A stretch of 64,000 bases of DNA from the NCBI RefSeq assembly GCF_017491605.1, contig NZ_JAFGYY010000009.1:1-64000 (forward strand), in the 5' to 3' direction. Of this stretch, positions 45,530 to 55,006 are shown piece by piece. Below the pieces are notes generated by a model. The model saw nothing but the letters and a program-made list of their open reading frames with translations. It had not been told where the DNA came from and ran no database searches. This DNA comes from Pseudomonas sp. 30_B. GTDB taxonomy: Bacteria; Pseudomonadota; Gammaproteobacteria; Pseudomonadales; Pseudomonadaceae. Position 1 is the first letter of the stretch. Every line of letters begins with the position of its first letter. A program made the translations under genes and the position numbers.

Positions 45530-48500
45530 ATGTTCGACAAGCTCCTGATCGCCAACCGCGGCGCCATCGCCTGCCGCATCCTGCGCACCCTGCGTGAGCT
45601 GCACGTAGAGGGCGTGGCCGTCTACTCCGAAGCCGACGCCGCCAGCCTGCACCTCCAGCAAGCCGACCAGGCCATCAGCCTCGGTGAGGGCCCGGCGTCC
45701 AGCACCTACCTGGTGGTGGAGAAAATCCTCGCGGCGGCCCGCGACAGCGGCGCCCAGGCGATCCACCCCGGCTACGGCTTTCTCTCCGAGAATGCCGCCT
45801 TCGCCGAAGCCTGCGAAGCCGCCGGCATCGCCTTCGTCGGCCCGACGCCGGAGCAGCTGCGCCTGTTCGGCCTCAAGCACACCGCCCGCGCGCTGGCCCG
45901 CGAACAGGGCGTGCCGATGCTCGAAGGCACCGACCTGCTGGAAGACCTCGACGCCGCCCTGCGGGCCGGCGAGCAGGTCGGCTACCCGGTGATGCTGAAA
46001 AGCACCGCCGGTGGCGGCGGCATCGGCATGCGCGTGTGCCGCTCGGCGGACGAACTGCGCGACGCGTTCGACGCGGTGAAGCGCCTGGGGCAGAACAACT
46101 TCAGCGACTCCGGCGTGTTCATCGAGAAGTACATCCAGCGCGCCCGCCACCTGGAAGTGCAGGTGTTCGGCGACGGCCAGGGCGAGGTGATCGCCCTCGG
46201 CGTGCGCGACTGCTCGGTACAGCGGCGCAACCAGAAGGTGCTGGAGGAAACCCCGGCGCCCAACCTGCCCGCCGGCATGGCCGAGGCCCTGTGCGCGGCG
46301 GCGATCCAGTTGGCGAAAGCGGTCAGCTACCGCAGCGCAGGCACCGTGGAATTCGTCTACGACAGCGAAGCGCAGCGCTTCTACTTCCTCGAAGTGAACA
46401 CCCGCCTGCAGGTGGAGCACGGCGTCACCGAACAGGTCTGGGGCGTCGACCTGGTGCGCTGGATGATCGAACTGGCCGCCGGCGACCTGCCGCCCCTGGC
46501 CGAACTAGTCGCCACACTGCAACCCAGCGGCCACGCCATCCAGGCGCGCCTCTACGCCGAAGACCCCGGCCGCGACTTCCAGCCCTGCCCCGGCCTGCTC
46601 ACTGCCGTGCAGTTCCCGCCGGCGGACGGCAAGGCGCTGCGCATCGACACCTGGGTCGAAGCCGGCTGCGAGATTCCGCCGTTCTTCGACCCGATGATCG
46701 CCAAGCTCATCGCCTGGGCGCCGACCCGCGAACAGGCCAGCGCCGGCCTCGACCGTGCGCTCGCTGACAGCCAGCTCTATGGCGTGGAATGCAACCGCGA
46801 CTACCTGCGGCAGATCCTCGCGGATGCGCCTTTCGCCAGCGGCGCGCCCTGGACCCGCTGCCTGGAAGGCCTGCGCTATCGCGCGCAGACCTTCGAAGTG
46901 CTCAGCGCCGGCACTCAGACCAGCGTGCAGGACTACCCCGGCCGCCTCGGCTACTGGGCCGTGGGCGTTCCGCCGTCCGGCCCGATGGATGACCGCGCGC
47001 TGCGCCTGGGCAACGTCCTGCTGGGCAACCCCGAAGGCGCCGCCGCGCTGGAAATCACCATGGGCGGCCCGACCCTGCGCTTCAACACCGACGCGGTGGT
47101 GGCGGTCACCGGCGCAGTGCTGTCGATCAGCCTGGATGGCGTCGAGCAGCCGATGGACACCTCGTTGTTCGTTCCTGCCGGTTCCACCCTCAGCCTCGGC
47201 ACGGTAGGCGGCGCCGGTGCACGCAGCTACCTGTGCCTGCGCGGCGGCCTACAGGTGCCGGACTATCTCGGCAGCAAGAGCACGTTCACCCTCGGCCAGT
47301 TCGGCGGCCACGGCGGCCGCGCCCTACGGGCCGGCGACGTGCTGCACCTGGCGGAACTCACCGACAACCGCCACGGCGAAAGCCTGCCACCCGAACTGCG
47401 CACCGACCTGCCGGCCGTGCGGCAGATCCGGGTGATCAACGGCCCCCACGGTGCGCCGGAATACTTTACCCCGGCCTACATCGACACCTTCTTCACCACG
47501 GACTGGGAAGTGCACTTCAACTCCAGCCGCACCGGCGTGCGCCTGATCGGCCCGAAGCCGGAATGGGTGCGCGAGAGCGGCGGTGAGGCCGGCCTGCACC
47601 CGTCGAACATCCACGACAACCCCTACGCCATCGGCGCGGTGGACTTCACCGGCGACATGCCGGTGATCCTCGGCCCGGACGGCCCGAGCCTGGGTGGCTT
47701 CGTATGCCCGGTGACGGTGATCGAGGCCGATCTCTGGCAGCTCGGGCAGCTCAAGGCGGGGGACAAGGTGCGGTTCCTGCCTGTATCCCTCTCCGAAGCC
47801 CGCGAAACAGCCGCTCTTTGTAGGAGCGAGCTTGCTCGCGAACCGCATGTCACCGGAGTGCCAAGGGAAACTCCGTTCGCGAGTAAGCTCGCTCCTACAG
47901 TCGCACAGCCTCACTCCTCCGCTGGCCTCACCTCCCCCATCGTCCTCGACCTCGGCCAGGACGACACGCGCCTGGTCGCCCGCCTCTCCGGCGACACCCA
48001 CCTGCTGCTGGAAATCGGCCAGCCCGAGCTGGACCTGGTCTTGCGCTTCCGCGCCCACGCCCTGATGCAGGCACTGGAAGCGAAAGCCCTGGCCGGCGTG
48101 ATCGACCTCACCCCCGGCATCCGCTCGCTGCAGGTGCACTACCAGCCGGAAACCCTGCCGCTGCAAAGCCTGCTGGAGACCGTCGGCGGCCTGTGGGATG
48201 CCGTCTGCGCCGCGCGGGACCTCAAGGTGCCGTCGCGCATCGTGCACCTGCCACTGTCCTGGGACGACCCGGCCTGTCAGTTGGCCATCGAGAAGTACAT
48301 GACCACCGTGCGCAAGGATGCGCCCTGGTGCCCGAGCAACCTGGAGTTCATCCGTCGCATCAACGAGCTGCCGGACCTGGAGGCGGTGTACCGCACCGTG
48401 TTCGAAGCCAGCTACCTGGTGATGGGCCTGGGCGACGTCTACCTCGGCGCGCCGGTGGCCACGCCGCTGGACCCGCGCCACCGCCTGGTGACCACCAAGT

Positions 48501-49180
48501 ACAACCCGGCGCGCACCTGGACCGCGGAAAACTCCGTGGGCATCGGCGGCGCTTACATGTGCGTCTACGGCATGGAAGGCCCCGGCGGCTACCAGTTCGT
48601 CGGCCGCACCCTGCAGATGTGGAACCGCTACCGCGAAGTCGCAGCGTTCGACGGCAAGCCCTGGCTGCTGCGCTTCTTCGACCAGGTGCGGTTCTACCCG
48701 GTGTCGGCCGAAGAGCTGCTGCGCATCCGCCGCGACTTCCCGCTCGGCCGCTACCCGCTGCGCATCGAGCACAGCGAACTGCGCCTGGCCGACTACCAGC
48801 AGTTCCTCGCCGAGGAAGCCGAGAGCATCGCCGCCTTCCGTAGCCACCAGCGCGCCGCTTTCGATGCCGAGCGCGAACGCTGGATCGTCTCCGGCCAGGC
48901 GCACTTCGAGAGCGACGAAGCCGCCGTCGAGAGCGGCGAGGAGGCCCCGCTCGGCGCCGGCCAGCACGCCGTCGAGAGCCACATCGCCGGCAACCTCTGG
49001 CAGGTACAGGTGGAAGCCGGCGCCAGCGTGAAGGCCGGCGACATCCTGGTGATCCTCGAGTCGATGAAGATGGAAATCCCCCTCACCGCCCCGCGCGACG
49101 GCGTGGTGCGCGAGGTCCGCGTGCAGCCCGGCTCGCCGGTGCGTGCAGGGCAACGGGTGGTGGTGATGGAAGAAGCCTGA
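45530..49180 (+). CDS. uca: Biotin-dependent urea/guanidine carboxylase
   Basis: A 1216-residue multidomain carboxylase. Residues 1-445 are the biotin carboxylase (GYGFLSENAAFAEA, ATP-grasp STAGGGGIGMR). KipA-like (AHS2) is about 455-755 and KipI-like (AHS1) about 795-1010, forming the carboxyltransferase. The C-terminal biotinyl domain carries ESMKMEI with Lys1180 as the biotin site. The family, called urea carboxylase (uca), acts in guanidine pathways as guanidine carboxylase; the riboswitch and the two DUF1989 genes make that the likely reaction here. Residues 764-790 are encoded by an intact 79-bp repeat element in the linker between AHS2 and AHS1, without breaking the frame. Whether the enzyme is active with the insert is not known. 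Confidence 0.93.
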   Translation: MFDKLLIANRGAIACRILRTLRELHVEGVAVYSEADAASLHLQQADQAISLGEGPASSTYLVVEKILAAARDSGAQAIHPGYGFLSENAAFAEACEAAGIAFVGPTPEQLRLFGLKHTARALAREQGVPMLEGTDLLEDLDAALRAGEQVGYPVMLKSTAGGGGIGMRVCRSADELRDAFDAVKRLGQNNFSDSGVFIEKYIQRARHLEVQVFGDGQGEVIALGVRDCSVQRRNQKVLEETPAPNLPAGMAEALCAAAIQLAKAVSYRSAGTVEFVYDSEAQRFYFLEVNTRLQVEHGVTEQVWGVDLVRWMIELAAGDLPPLAELVATLQPSGHAIQARLYAEDPGRDFQPCPGLLTAVQFPPADGKALRIDTWVEAGCEIPPFFDPMIAKLIAWAPTREQASAGLDRALADSQLYGVECNRDYLRQILADAPFASGAPWTRCLEGLRYRAQTFEVLSAGTQTSVQDYPGRLGYWAVGVPPSGPMDDRALRLGNVLLGNPEGAAALEITMGGPTLRFNTDAVVAVTGAVLSISLDGVEQPMDTSLFVPAGSTLSLGTVGGAGARSYLCLRGGLQVPDYLGSKSTFTLGQFGGHGGRALRAGDVLHLAELTDNRHGESLPPELRTDLPAVRQIRVINGPHGAPEYFTPAYIDTFFTTDWEVHFNSSRTGVRLIGPKPEWVRESGGEAGLHPSNIHDNPYAIGAVDFTGDMPVILGPDGPSLGGFVCPVTVIEADLWQLGQLKAGDKVRFLPVSLSEARETAALCRSELAREPHVTGVPRETPFASKLAPTVAQPHSSAGLTSPIVLDLGQDDTRLVARLSGDTHLLLEIGQPELDLVLRFRAHALMQALEAKALAGVIDLTPGIRSLQVHYQPETLPLQSLLETVGGLWDAVCAARDLKVPSRIVHLPLSWDDPACQLAIEKYMTTVRKDAPWCPSNLEFIRRINELPDLEAVYRTVFEASYLVMGLGDVYLGAPVATPLDPRHRLVTTKYNPARTWTAENSVGIGGAYMCVYGMEGPGGYQFVGRTLQMWNRYREVAAFDGKPWLLRFFDQVRFYPVSAEELLRIRRDFPLGRYPLRIEHSELRLADYQQFLAEEAESIAAFRSHQRAAFDAERERWIVSGQAHFESDEAAVESGEEAPLGAGQHAVESHIAGNLWQVQVEAGASVKAGDILVILESMKMEIPLTAPRDGVVREVRVQPGSPVRAGQRVVVMEEA
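47820..47898. repeat. 79-bp inverted repeat inside the urea/guanidine carboxylase coding sequence
   Basis: Same element as at 45370-45448; left arm identical (24 bp), right arm with one mismatch. It is translated in frame as part of a peptide containing RSELAREP and FASKLAPT, in the linker between the two carboxyltransferase domains. Repeats of this kind are normally intergenic. Confidence 0.88.
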
Positions 49181-49206
49181 ACCGACATAACCGCCGTTGC
49201 GCAGGC

Positions 49207-49392
49207 CCCCTCACCCTAACCCTGGCTGCGCGCCCCGCTCCTAAAGTGGGAGAGGGACCGTTCGGAGCGGGGCCAGGCACCGGCCTCAACCTGAAACCAC
49301 GACACGCACCACTGTGTGAGTCGTGCTTGGAAACAGATACCGCGCCGGCCTGCTCATCCCCCTCTCCCTCCGGGGGAGGGCCGGGGTGAGGG
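49207..49392. repeat. CCCTCACCC-type inverted repeat, copy 2
   Basis: Begins CCCCTCACCCTAACCCTGG, has internal GGGAGAGGG and CCCTCTCCC arms, and closes with GGGGTGAGGG. It separates the carboxylase from allophanate hydrolase. It fills most of the 254-bp gap. Confidence 0.8.
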
Positions 49393-49434
49393 CAATCCGA
49401 GCGAATAACTGACAGGCCCCAAGGAATCCCAACC

Positions 49435-51243
49435 ATGCCCACCACCTTCGACCTCCGCCTCGCCACCCTGCGCGCCGCCTACCGCGAAGGCCGCACCACC
49501 CCGCGCCAGCTGATCGCCGAGTTGCGCAACAAGGCCGCCGCGCTGAACCCCGACTACCACCTGTTCATCCACCTGCTGACGCTGGACGAGCTGGAGCCCT
49601 ACCTCGCCGCGCTGGACGACCAGTCGCCGGATAAATTCCCGCTCTTCGGCATCCCCTTCGCCATCAAGGACAACATCGACCTCGCCGGCATCCCCACCAC
49701 CGCCGCCTGCCCGGCCTACGCCTACACGCCGGAGACATCCGCGACGCTGGTGCAACAGCTGATCGACCTGGGCGCCATCCCCCTGGGCAAGACCAACCTC
49801 GACCAGTTCGCCACCGGCCTCAACGGCACCCGCTCGCCCTACGGCGAATGCCGCAACAGCGTGCTGCCGGAGTACCCGTCGGGCGGCTCCAGCGCCGGTT
49901 CCTCGCTGGCCGTGGCGCTGGGCGTGGCGAGCTTCGCCCTGGGCACCGACACCGCCGGCTCCGGACGCGTGCCGGCGGCGCTCAACGGCCTGCTGGGGCT
50001 CAAGCCGAGCAAGGGGCTGCTGTCCAATACCGGCCTGGTGCCGGCCTGCCGTACCCTGGACTGCATCACCTACTTCACCGCCAGCGCCGCCGAGGCCAGC
50101 GAGCTGCTCGCCCTCACCGCCCGCCTCGACCCGCAGGACGGCTACAGCCGCGCCAACCCGGCCTGGAACGACGCCAGCGCCTTCGGTGCGCCCAGGCCCT
50201 TCCGCTTCGGCGTGCCCCGCGCCGGGCAGCTGGAGTTCTTCGGCTGCCATGAAGGCCCGGTGCTGTTCACCGACGCAATCGACCAGCTCAGAGCGCTGGG
50301 CGGCGAGGCGCGGGAAATCGACTTCGCGCCCTTCCTCGAAGCCGCGCGTCTGCTCTACGAAGGCCCCTGGGTGGCCGAGCGCTACAGCGTGGCGGGTGCG
50401 CTGATCGAACGCGATCCGCAGGCCGTGCTGCCGGTGATCCGCGACGTGCTGGCGAAAGCGCCGGGCGCCACCGCCGTACAGGCGTTCCGCGCGCAGTACC
50501 GGCTGCAGGAACTCAAGGCACGGTGCGACGCGATCCTCGCCGATCTCGACTGCGTGCTGACGCCCACCATCGGCCGCCCGGTGACGCTGGACGAGCTGCA
50601 CGCCGAGCCGGTGAAGCGCAACTCCGAGCTGGGCTACTACACCAACTTCATGAACCTGCTGGACTACGCCGCCGTGGCCGTGCCCAGCGCGATCATGGAC
50701 AACGGCCTGCCCTGGGGCGTGACCCTGTTCGGCCGCGTCTTCACCGACCAGTACCTGCTCGGCGTGGCCGACGCCCTGCAGCGCCGGCACAACCTGCCGC
50801 TCAGCGGCGGCAATGCCATCGCGTCGGCGCCCTCGGCCAACCCTGCACGCAACGACCGCGCGCGCCTGGTGGTGTGCGGCGCGCACCTCGACGGCCTGGC
50901 GCTGAACGGGCAACTGCGCCAGCGCGGCGCCCGCCTGCTGCGCGCCACCCGCAGCGCGCCGGCCTACCAGCTCTACGCCCTGGCCGGCGGCCCGCCGCTG
51001 CGTCCTGGCATGTTGCGCGTGGCCGACGGTGGCGTGGCCATCGAGGTGGAAGTCTGGGAACTGCCCAGCGCCGCACTGGGCTCCTTCCTCACCGGCATCC
51101 CGGCGCCGTTGGGGCTGGGCAAGGTGCAACTGGAAGATGGCAGTTGGGAGACCGGCTTCATCTGCGATGCGTGGGGCCTTGACGGCGCCGAAGACATCAG
51201 CCACTTCGGCGGCTGGCGGGCATGGCTGACAAATCGCGGTTGA
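49435..51243 (+). CDS. atzF: Allophanate hydrolase
   Basis: A 602-residue amidase-signature enzyme releasing two ammonia and CO2 from allophanate, the last step of guanidine breakdown. The amidase domain (about 1-440) carries the catalytic Lys in AIKDNIDLAG and the Ser-cisSer pair in YPSGGSSAGSS. A C-terminal AtzF-type domain (about 470-602) carries AHLDGLALNGQL and FLTGIPAPLGLGKVQLEDG; this domain completes the substrate channel in the family. AAGGAATCCC lies before the ATG. Confidence 0.93.
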   Translation: MPTTFDLRLATLRAAYREGRTTPRQLIAELRNKAAALNPDYHLFIHLLTLDELEPYLAALDDQSPDKFPLFGIPFAIKDNIDLAGIPTTAACPAYAYTPETSATLVQQLIDLGAIPLGKTNLDQFATGLNGTRSPYGECRNSVLPEYPSGGSSAGSSLAVALGVASFALGTDTAGSGRVPAALNGLLGLKPSKGLLSNTGLVPACRTLDCITYFTASAAEASELLALTARLDPQDGYSRANPAWNDASAFGAPRPFRFGVPRAGQLEFFGCHEGPVLFTDAIDQLRALGGEAREIDFAPFLEAARLLYEGPWVAERYSVAGALIERDPQAVLPVIRDVLAKAPGATAVQAFRAQYRLQELKARCDAILADLDCVLTPTIGRPVTLDELHAEPVKRNSELGYYTNFMNLLDYAAVAVPSAIMDNGLPWGVTLFGRVFTDQYLLGVADALQRRHNLPLSGGNAIASAPSANPARNDRARLVVCGAHLDGLALNGQLRQRGARLLRATRSAPAYQLYALAGGPPLRPGMLRVADGGVAIEVEVWELPSAALGSFLTGIPAPLGLGKVQLEDGSWETGFICDAWGLDGAEDISHFGGWRAWLTNRG

Positions 51244-51338
51244 GGTTCGCTTTCGGCCAAGGGCGGACGTTTGCACAGGGAATGTGCGGCGCCGTGCAGA
51301 TATGGAAAGGCAGCGGGATCAACGAGTCAGGAGCCGTC

Positions 51339-51692
51339 TCAAACCTTGAACGACCCCTGGGTTCCGGCAGCGAGAAGTGCGCGCTCGCGGCTCAATGGTT
51401 TCAGAATCCCGCGATGACCTGATACGTACTGATAGAGGTAGTACTGTCCCTTGTTGTCGAAGAAAATCCGGTAGACCTCGGAAACCCTATTGGCATGACC
51501 ATGAGATGTTCGCTCGACCAACACCTCATAGGTGCCAATCCGGAATGCATCGAGGGTGTCCTGGAAGTCCTGGGTCAGATCGATCTTCATCTGGCGAGCG
51601 ATGCGGTAGTCCGTCAGCAGCGCGAGCACGGCCAGTACGGGCAGTCCAACGACTGCGGCACCGCCTAACACCAACAAGAAGAATCCTTTCAT
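51339..51692 (-). CDS. Small membrane-anchored hypothetical protein
   Basis: A 117-residue protein with one N-terminal hydrophobic helix (FFLLVLGGAAVVGLPVLAVLALL) and a short soluble part. The ATG at 51692 has GGGAGG at good spacing. No family recognised. It lies 153 bp downstream of the HlyD-type gene on the same strand, so it may belong to that operon. A periplasmic role is inferred from the topology only. Confidence 0.6.
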   Translation of the reverse strand: MKGFFLLVLGGAAVVGLPVLAVLALLTDYRIARQMKIDLTQDFQDTLDAFRIGTYEVLVERTSHGHANRVSEVYRIFFDNKGQYYLYQYVSGHRGILKPLSRERALLAAGTQGSFKV

Positions 51693-51845
51693 GGCACGCC
51701 TCCCTGACATTACCGCTATCAGGAATAGCTCCCCCGGATTGTTGCCTCAAGTCTTTCGCGACGTCGCCGCAGGCTCGCACTGCCGACCCGTTGCGGGCCG
51801 GCATGCGTCGCCGGAGGGAGCAGAGAAGCCGACGCCCGGCCGGTT

Positions 51846-52889
51846 TTACTCCTGGACCGCCCAGCGGTTGAGCCAGCTCCAGCGGTGCGGGAAGCGTGCC
51901 TTCAGGCCCAGGCGGTCGACGCGCCAGAAGGCCGGCCACTCATCGCCCTTGACCCGTGCCAGCAGGCGCAGGTTGCGGTTGGGGGCGCTGAAGGCCTCGC
52001 GCAGTTCCACCGGCACCGGGGCCGCATCCTCCACCATGCGCACCACCTCCGCCTGCAGCCATTTGCCGTCAGGCAGGCGCACGCGGAACGGCTGGCCGGG
52101 CGACGCGTATTCGGCGAAGCGCGGATCGAGGTAGATCCAGATTTCGGCGTCGCCCAGGCGCTGCAGGCGCATCAGCAAAGTGCCGGGACCGACGTTCTCG
52201 CCCTCGCCCACCATGACTTCGCTGATGACCCCGGAGTCGCTGGCCTTGAGCTCCAGCCCTTGCAGGCGCGCCTGCAGCCAGTCACTTTCCAGCCGGCGCT
52301 GGCGATCCAGGGTGTCGTCCCCCGGCTGCGACTCGCGCCGGTCGAACTCCACCAGGTCGCGCTGGCGGCGGTCACGCTCGTCCTGGGCCTGTTGCACTTC
52401 GCCCCGGGTCGCCGCGCCGGCGGCGAGCAGGCCGCGCAGTTGCTGCAGGCGGCTGTCAGCGCTATTGAGCAGGCGTACCAGCGGCTCGCGCTCGCGTTCG
52501 CTGAGGGTCCGACGCCCCGGTGCCGCAGGTGTCGCCTTGGCAGGGTCGGCCAGCAGGGCCAGGCGCGAGCGCCATTCGGGGTTGTCCATCTGCATCAGCA
52601 ACTGGCCGGCCTGCACCTTGTCGCCGGGGCGAACCAGTATCTTCGCCACCTGCCCCGCCTCCCGTGCGCGCAATTCGCTGGACGGCAGGTGCAGCTGCGC
52701 GGGGGCCTCGATCAGCCAGAGGCCGAGCATTTCGCGCCCCACCAGGAACAGCAGCGGGCTGGTCACCACGAACAGGATCAGATACCAGCGCAGCTTGAAC
52801 GCCATGCGTTTGCCCGGCGCGTAAAGCACCTTGAGGCCCTGGTCCTGGGTGGGCTGTTGTTCCTTGGGGCTGGAGAATCGAATCTTCAT
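51846..52889 (-). CDS. HlyD-type membrane-fusion protein (polysaccharide/efflux adaptor)
   Basis: A 347-residue periplasmic adaptor. A membrane helix lies at about residues 34-54 (YLILFVVTSPLLFLVGREML). The lipoyl halves are REAGQVAKILVRPGDKVQAG and SDSGVISEVMVGEGENVGPG, separated by a helical hairpin of about 110 residues (RLLNSADSRLQQLRGLL), and a beta-barrel region follows. It ends the operon of GT2, TolC-barrel and zinc-ribbon genes. The organisation recalls Alg44-like adaptors in polysaccharide export, but no PilZ domain is present. The RBS is weak. Confidence 0.82.
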   Translation of the reverse strand: MKIRFSSPKEQQPTQDQGLKVLYAPGKRMAFKLRWYLILFVVTSPLLFLVGREMLGLWLIEAPAQLHLPSSELRAREAGQVAKILVRPGDKVQAGQLLMQMDNPEWRSRLALLADPAKATPAAPGRRTLSEREREPLVRLLNSADSRLQQLRGLLAAGAATRGEVQQAQDERDRRQRDLVEFDRRESQPGDDTLDRQRRLESDWLQARLQGLELKASDSGVISEVMVGEGENVGPGTLLMRLQRLGDAEIWIYLDPRFAEYASPGQPFRVRLPDGKWLQAEVVRMVEDAAPVPVELREAFSAPNRNLRLLARVKGDEWPAFWRVDRLGLKARFPHRWSWLNRWAVQE

Positions 52890-52896
52890 GGGATGC

Positions 52897-55002
52897 TCAA
52901 TGCGGGTAATGGGACCAATCTTGCCAATCGATGCCGGAGACTCCGGCCGCCTGCAGGCGCGTGCGCCAGCGCTCCACCTGCTGCTGCAGCTGGACGCCCG
53001 ACGCCCCGGCCCAGGACTCCTCGGCCGACAGTTGCGGCTCGACGCTCTGCGCCAGCCGGAATCGCAGCGCCGGCCAACGCCGGGCGATGGACGCCGCAAG
53101 GTCCGCGCTGCGTTCGGGGTTACGGGTGTAGATCATCAGGCTGACCTGTTTCACGCCGCGTCCGGGCAAGGCACAGGGCACGCACGGGCCACCATGGGAC
53201 TCGGCGAACCAGCGCGGGTGGCTGGACAGTTCCAGCGGCCAGTAATTGAGCTGAGCGACGGCGCCCGTGGTATCCAGCCAGTCCTGCAGACGGCTGTCGG
53301 GTACCGGCCAGCCGAGCTGCTCGACCTCCAGGTCCAGGTGCACGGCGTCGAATCGCACATCGCGAAGCTGGCCGAGCAGCGCCAGCAGGTCCTTGCGCCC
53401 ATCGGCCGACAGCCACGCCGGGTCGCCCAGCAGCAGGACGACCTGCATGCCCTGGGCACGGGCATCGGCAAGGGTGCCGTCGAGCTGCTTGCGCAGGGCC
53501 GGGATATCCGCCACCTGACGCGCGTCGAGCCCGACATACAGGCGCTGCATACCGGCGCCGCGCAGCGCCTTCAGCTCGGCACGGCGGGTATCGGGCTGCA
53601 ACAGGGCCTGGCTCTTCCACAGGTACACGCCCTGGTTCCAGGCCGCGTCCCGCGACGGGTTAGCCTTGCTCGGGGCGTTGCCTCCGGTCTTCGCCTGGGC
53701 GCCTGCCGGCGGCTGCCAGCCGAGCGTCTGCACGCCGAGCAGCGGGCTCAGGGCCTGGTCATCGTCGACGAACATGCGCAGGGCGGCTTCGCGCAACCAG
53801 GCGGCATGCCACGCGGCAATCAGGCGCATGCCGTTGTCGTAGCGCTCCAGCTCCACCGCCTGCACCTCGGCCAGCGAGCCTTCGGCCGAACGATCCGCAC
53901 GCAGGCGCTGCTCGCGCAGGGCCACCGACGAGACGGCCAGTTGCTCGCGCTCGCGCTCCAGGTCCTCCACCGCCCGCCGCTGGTCCTGCAGGGCCTTGCC
54001 CAGGGCTTGCAGCAACTGCTGGCGCTCGGCGCCCAACCGGGCCAGGGCGGCCTGATGGCGTGCCTCCCCTTCCCGCCCACGGGCCTGGCCGTAGGACATC
54101 AGGTCGAAGGGCGTGGAGAAGTTGAGGCTGGCGACCAGCCCATTACCGGTACTGGTGGCTCCGCTGCGGTCCTCGAAGCTCTGCCCGACGCTGAAGCTGG
54201 AATCGATGCTGTCGTACCAGGGCGACTTGCGGTTCTGCTCGGCCTGGCGCAATTCATCCTTGCGCTCCTGCAGGCGCGGATGGCCTTCCAGTGCCTGGCG
54301 CCAGCTGGTCAGGGGCTGCACCTGTTCCGCCAGCGCTTCCGCCTGGGCCTGCTGACTGGGGGTGATATCCAGGCCGGAGAGTTCGGCCAGGCTGGCGCGG
54401 GTGTCATCCATCATCCGCGAGTTGGAGGCACAACGACGCTGCAGGGACTGCCAGCGGCCGTCGAGCAGTTGCGCCTGGGACGGCAACAGCCAGCCCTGGC
54501 GCTGACGCAGGGCCAGGCGCTCGCGGGCGCTCGCCGCGTCGGGCAACAGGGCCTGGCACCAGCGATTTTCCTCTTCCGCGCGCCACCAGTCGGCATAGGC
54601 GCTGCGCAGCGCCAGCCGCTGCTCGGCCTTCTGCAGCAGGCGGCGGGAGCGCTGCCGCTGCTGGTCTAGCTCGACCGCGGACACCGCCTGCATCTGCCGC
54701 CGCAGGCTGCCCAGCAAGGGGTGGCGCAGGCCCAGCGCGAGGCTGCGGCCGTAGTAGGTGTCGATCACGTCTTCGGTCACCAGCTCGCGGTAGTGCCCGG
54801 CGCTGCCCGCGCCGTACCACTGCCAGCCCGCCTCGGCCTCGCGCTGCTCCTTGAGCGCGTCCAGGGCCCGCAGGTCGGCGGCATTGGCTTGCAGCACGGC
54901 ACTGTCGTCGGCGCTGTCGAGCACCCGCGACAACGGCAGCACGTCGGCCCGGGACAGGCCGGCAGCCAGCAGCAGGGAACCCAGTAGCAGGGATCGCATC
55001 AT
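52897..55002 (-). CDS. TolC-like outer-membrane channel fused to a glycosidase-like barrel
   Basis: A 701-residue fusion protein. After a signal peptide (residues 1-19) the TolC-type alpha-barrel occupies about 20-440 (two long helical repeats such as LSTPFDLMSYGQARG-like turns and heptad-rich EREREQLAVSS). A Pro/Ala/Lys linker at about 450-470 leads to a TIM-barrel-like C-terminal domain (470-701) with an acidic strand end FDAVHLDLEVEQL and CVPCALPGRG, which resembles glycoside hydrolase-like domains. I know of no named protein with this fusion; a role in processing the exported polymer is inferred. It overlaps the GT2 gene context (its start is 5 bp past the GT2 stop). Confidence 0.75.
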   Translation of the reverse strand: MMRSLLLGSLLLAAGLSRADVLPLSRVLDSADDSAVLQANAADLRALDALKEQREAEAGWQWYGAGSAGHYRELVTEDVIDTYYGRSLALGLRHPLLGSLRRQMQAVSAVELDQQRQRSRRLLQKAEQRLALRSAYADWWRAEEENRWCQALLPDAASARERLALRQRQGWLLPSQAQLLDGRWQSLQRRCASNSRMMDDTRASLAELSGLDITPSQQAQAEALAEQVQPLTSWRQALEGHPRLQERKDELRQAEQNRKSPWYDSIDSSFSVGQSFEDRSGATSTGNGLVASLNFSTPFDLMSYGQARGREGEARHQAALARLGAERQQLLQALGKALQDQRRAVEDLEREREQLAVSSVALREQRLRADRSAEGSLAEVQAVELERYDNGMRLIAAWHAAWLREAALRMFVDDDQALSPLLGVQTLGWQPPAGAQAKTGGNAPSKANPSRDAAWNQGVYLWKSQALLQPDTRRAELKALRGAGMQRLYVGLDARQVADIPALRKQLDGTLADARAQGMQVVLLLGDPAWLSADGRKDLLALLGQLRDVRFDAVHLDLEVEQLGWPVPDSRLQDWLDTTGAVAQLNYWPLELSSHPRWFAESHGGPCVPCALPGRGVKQVSLMIYTRNPERSADLAASIARRWPALRFRLAQSVEPQLSAEESWAGASGVQLQQQVERWRTRLQAAGVSGIDWQDWSHYPH

Positions 55003-55006
55003 CAAA

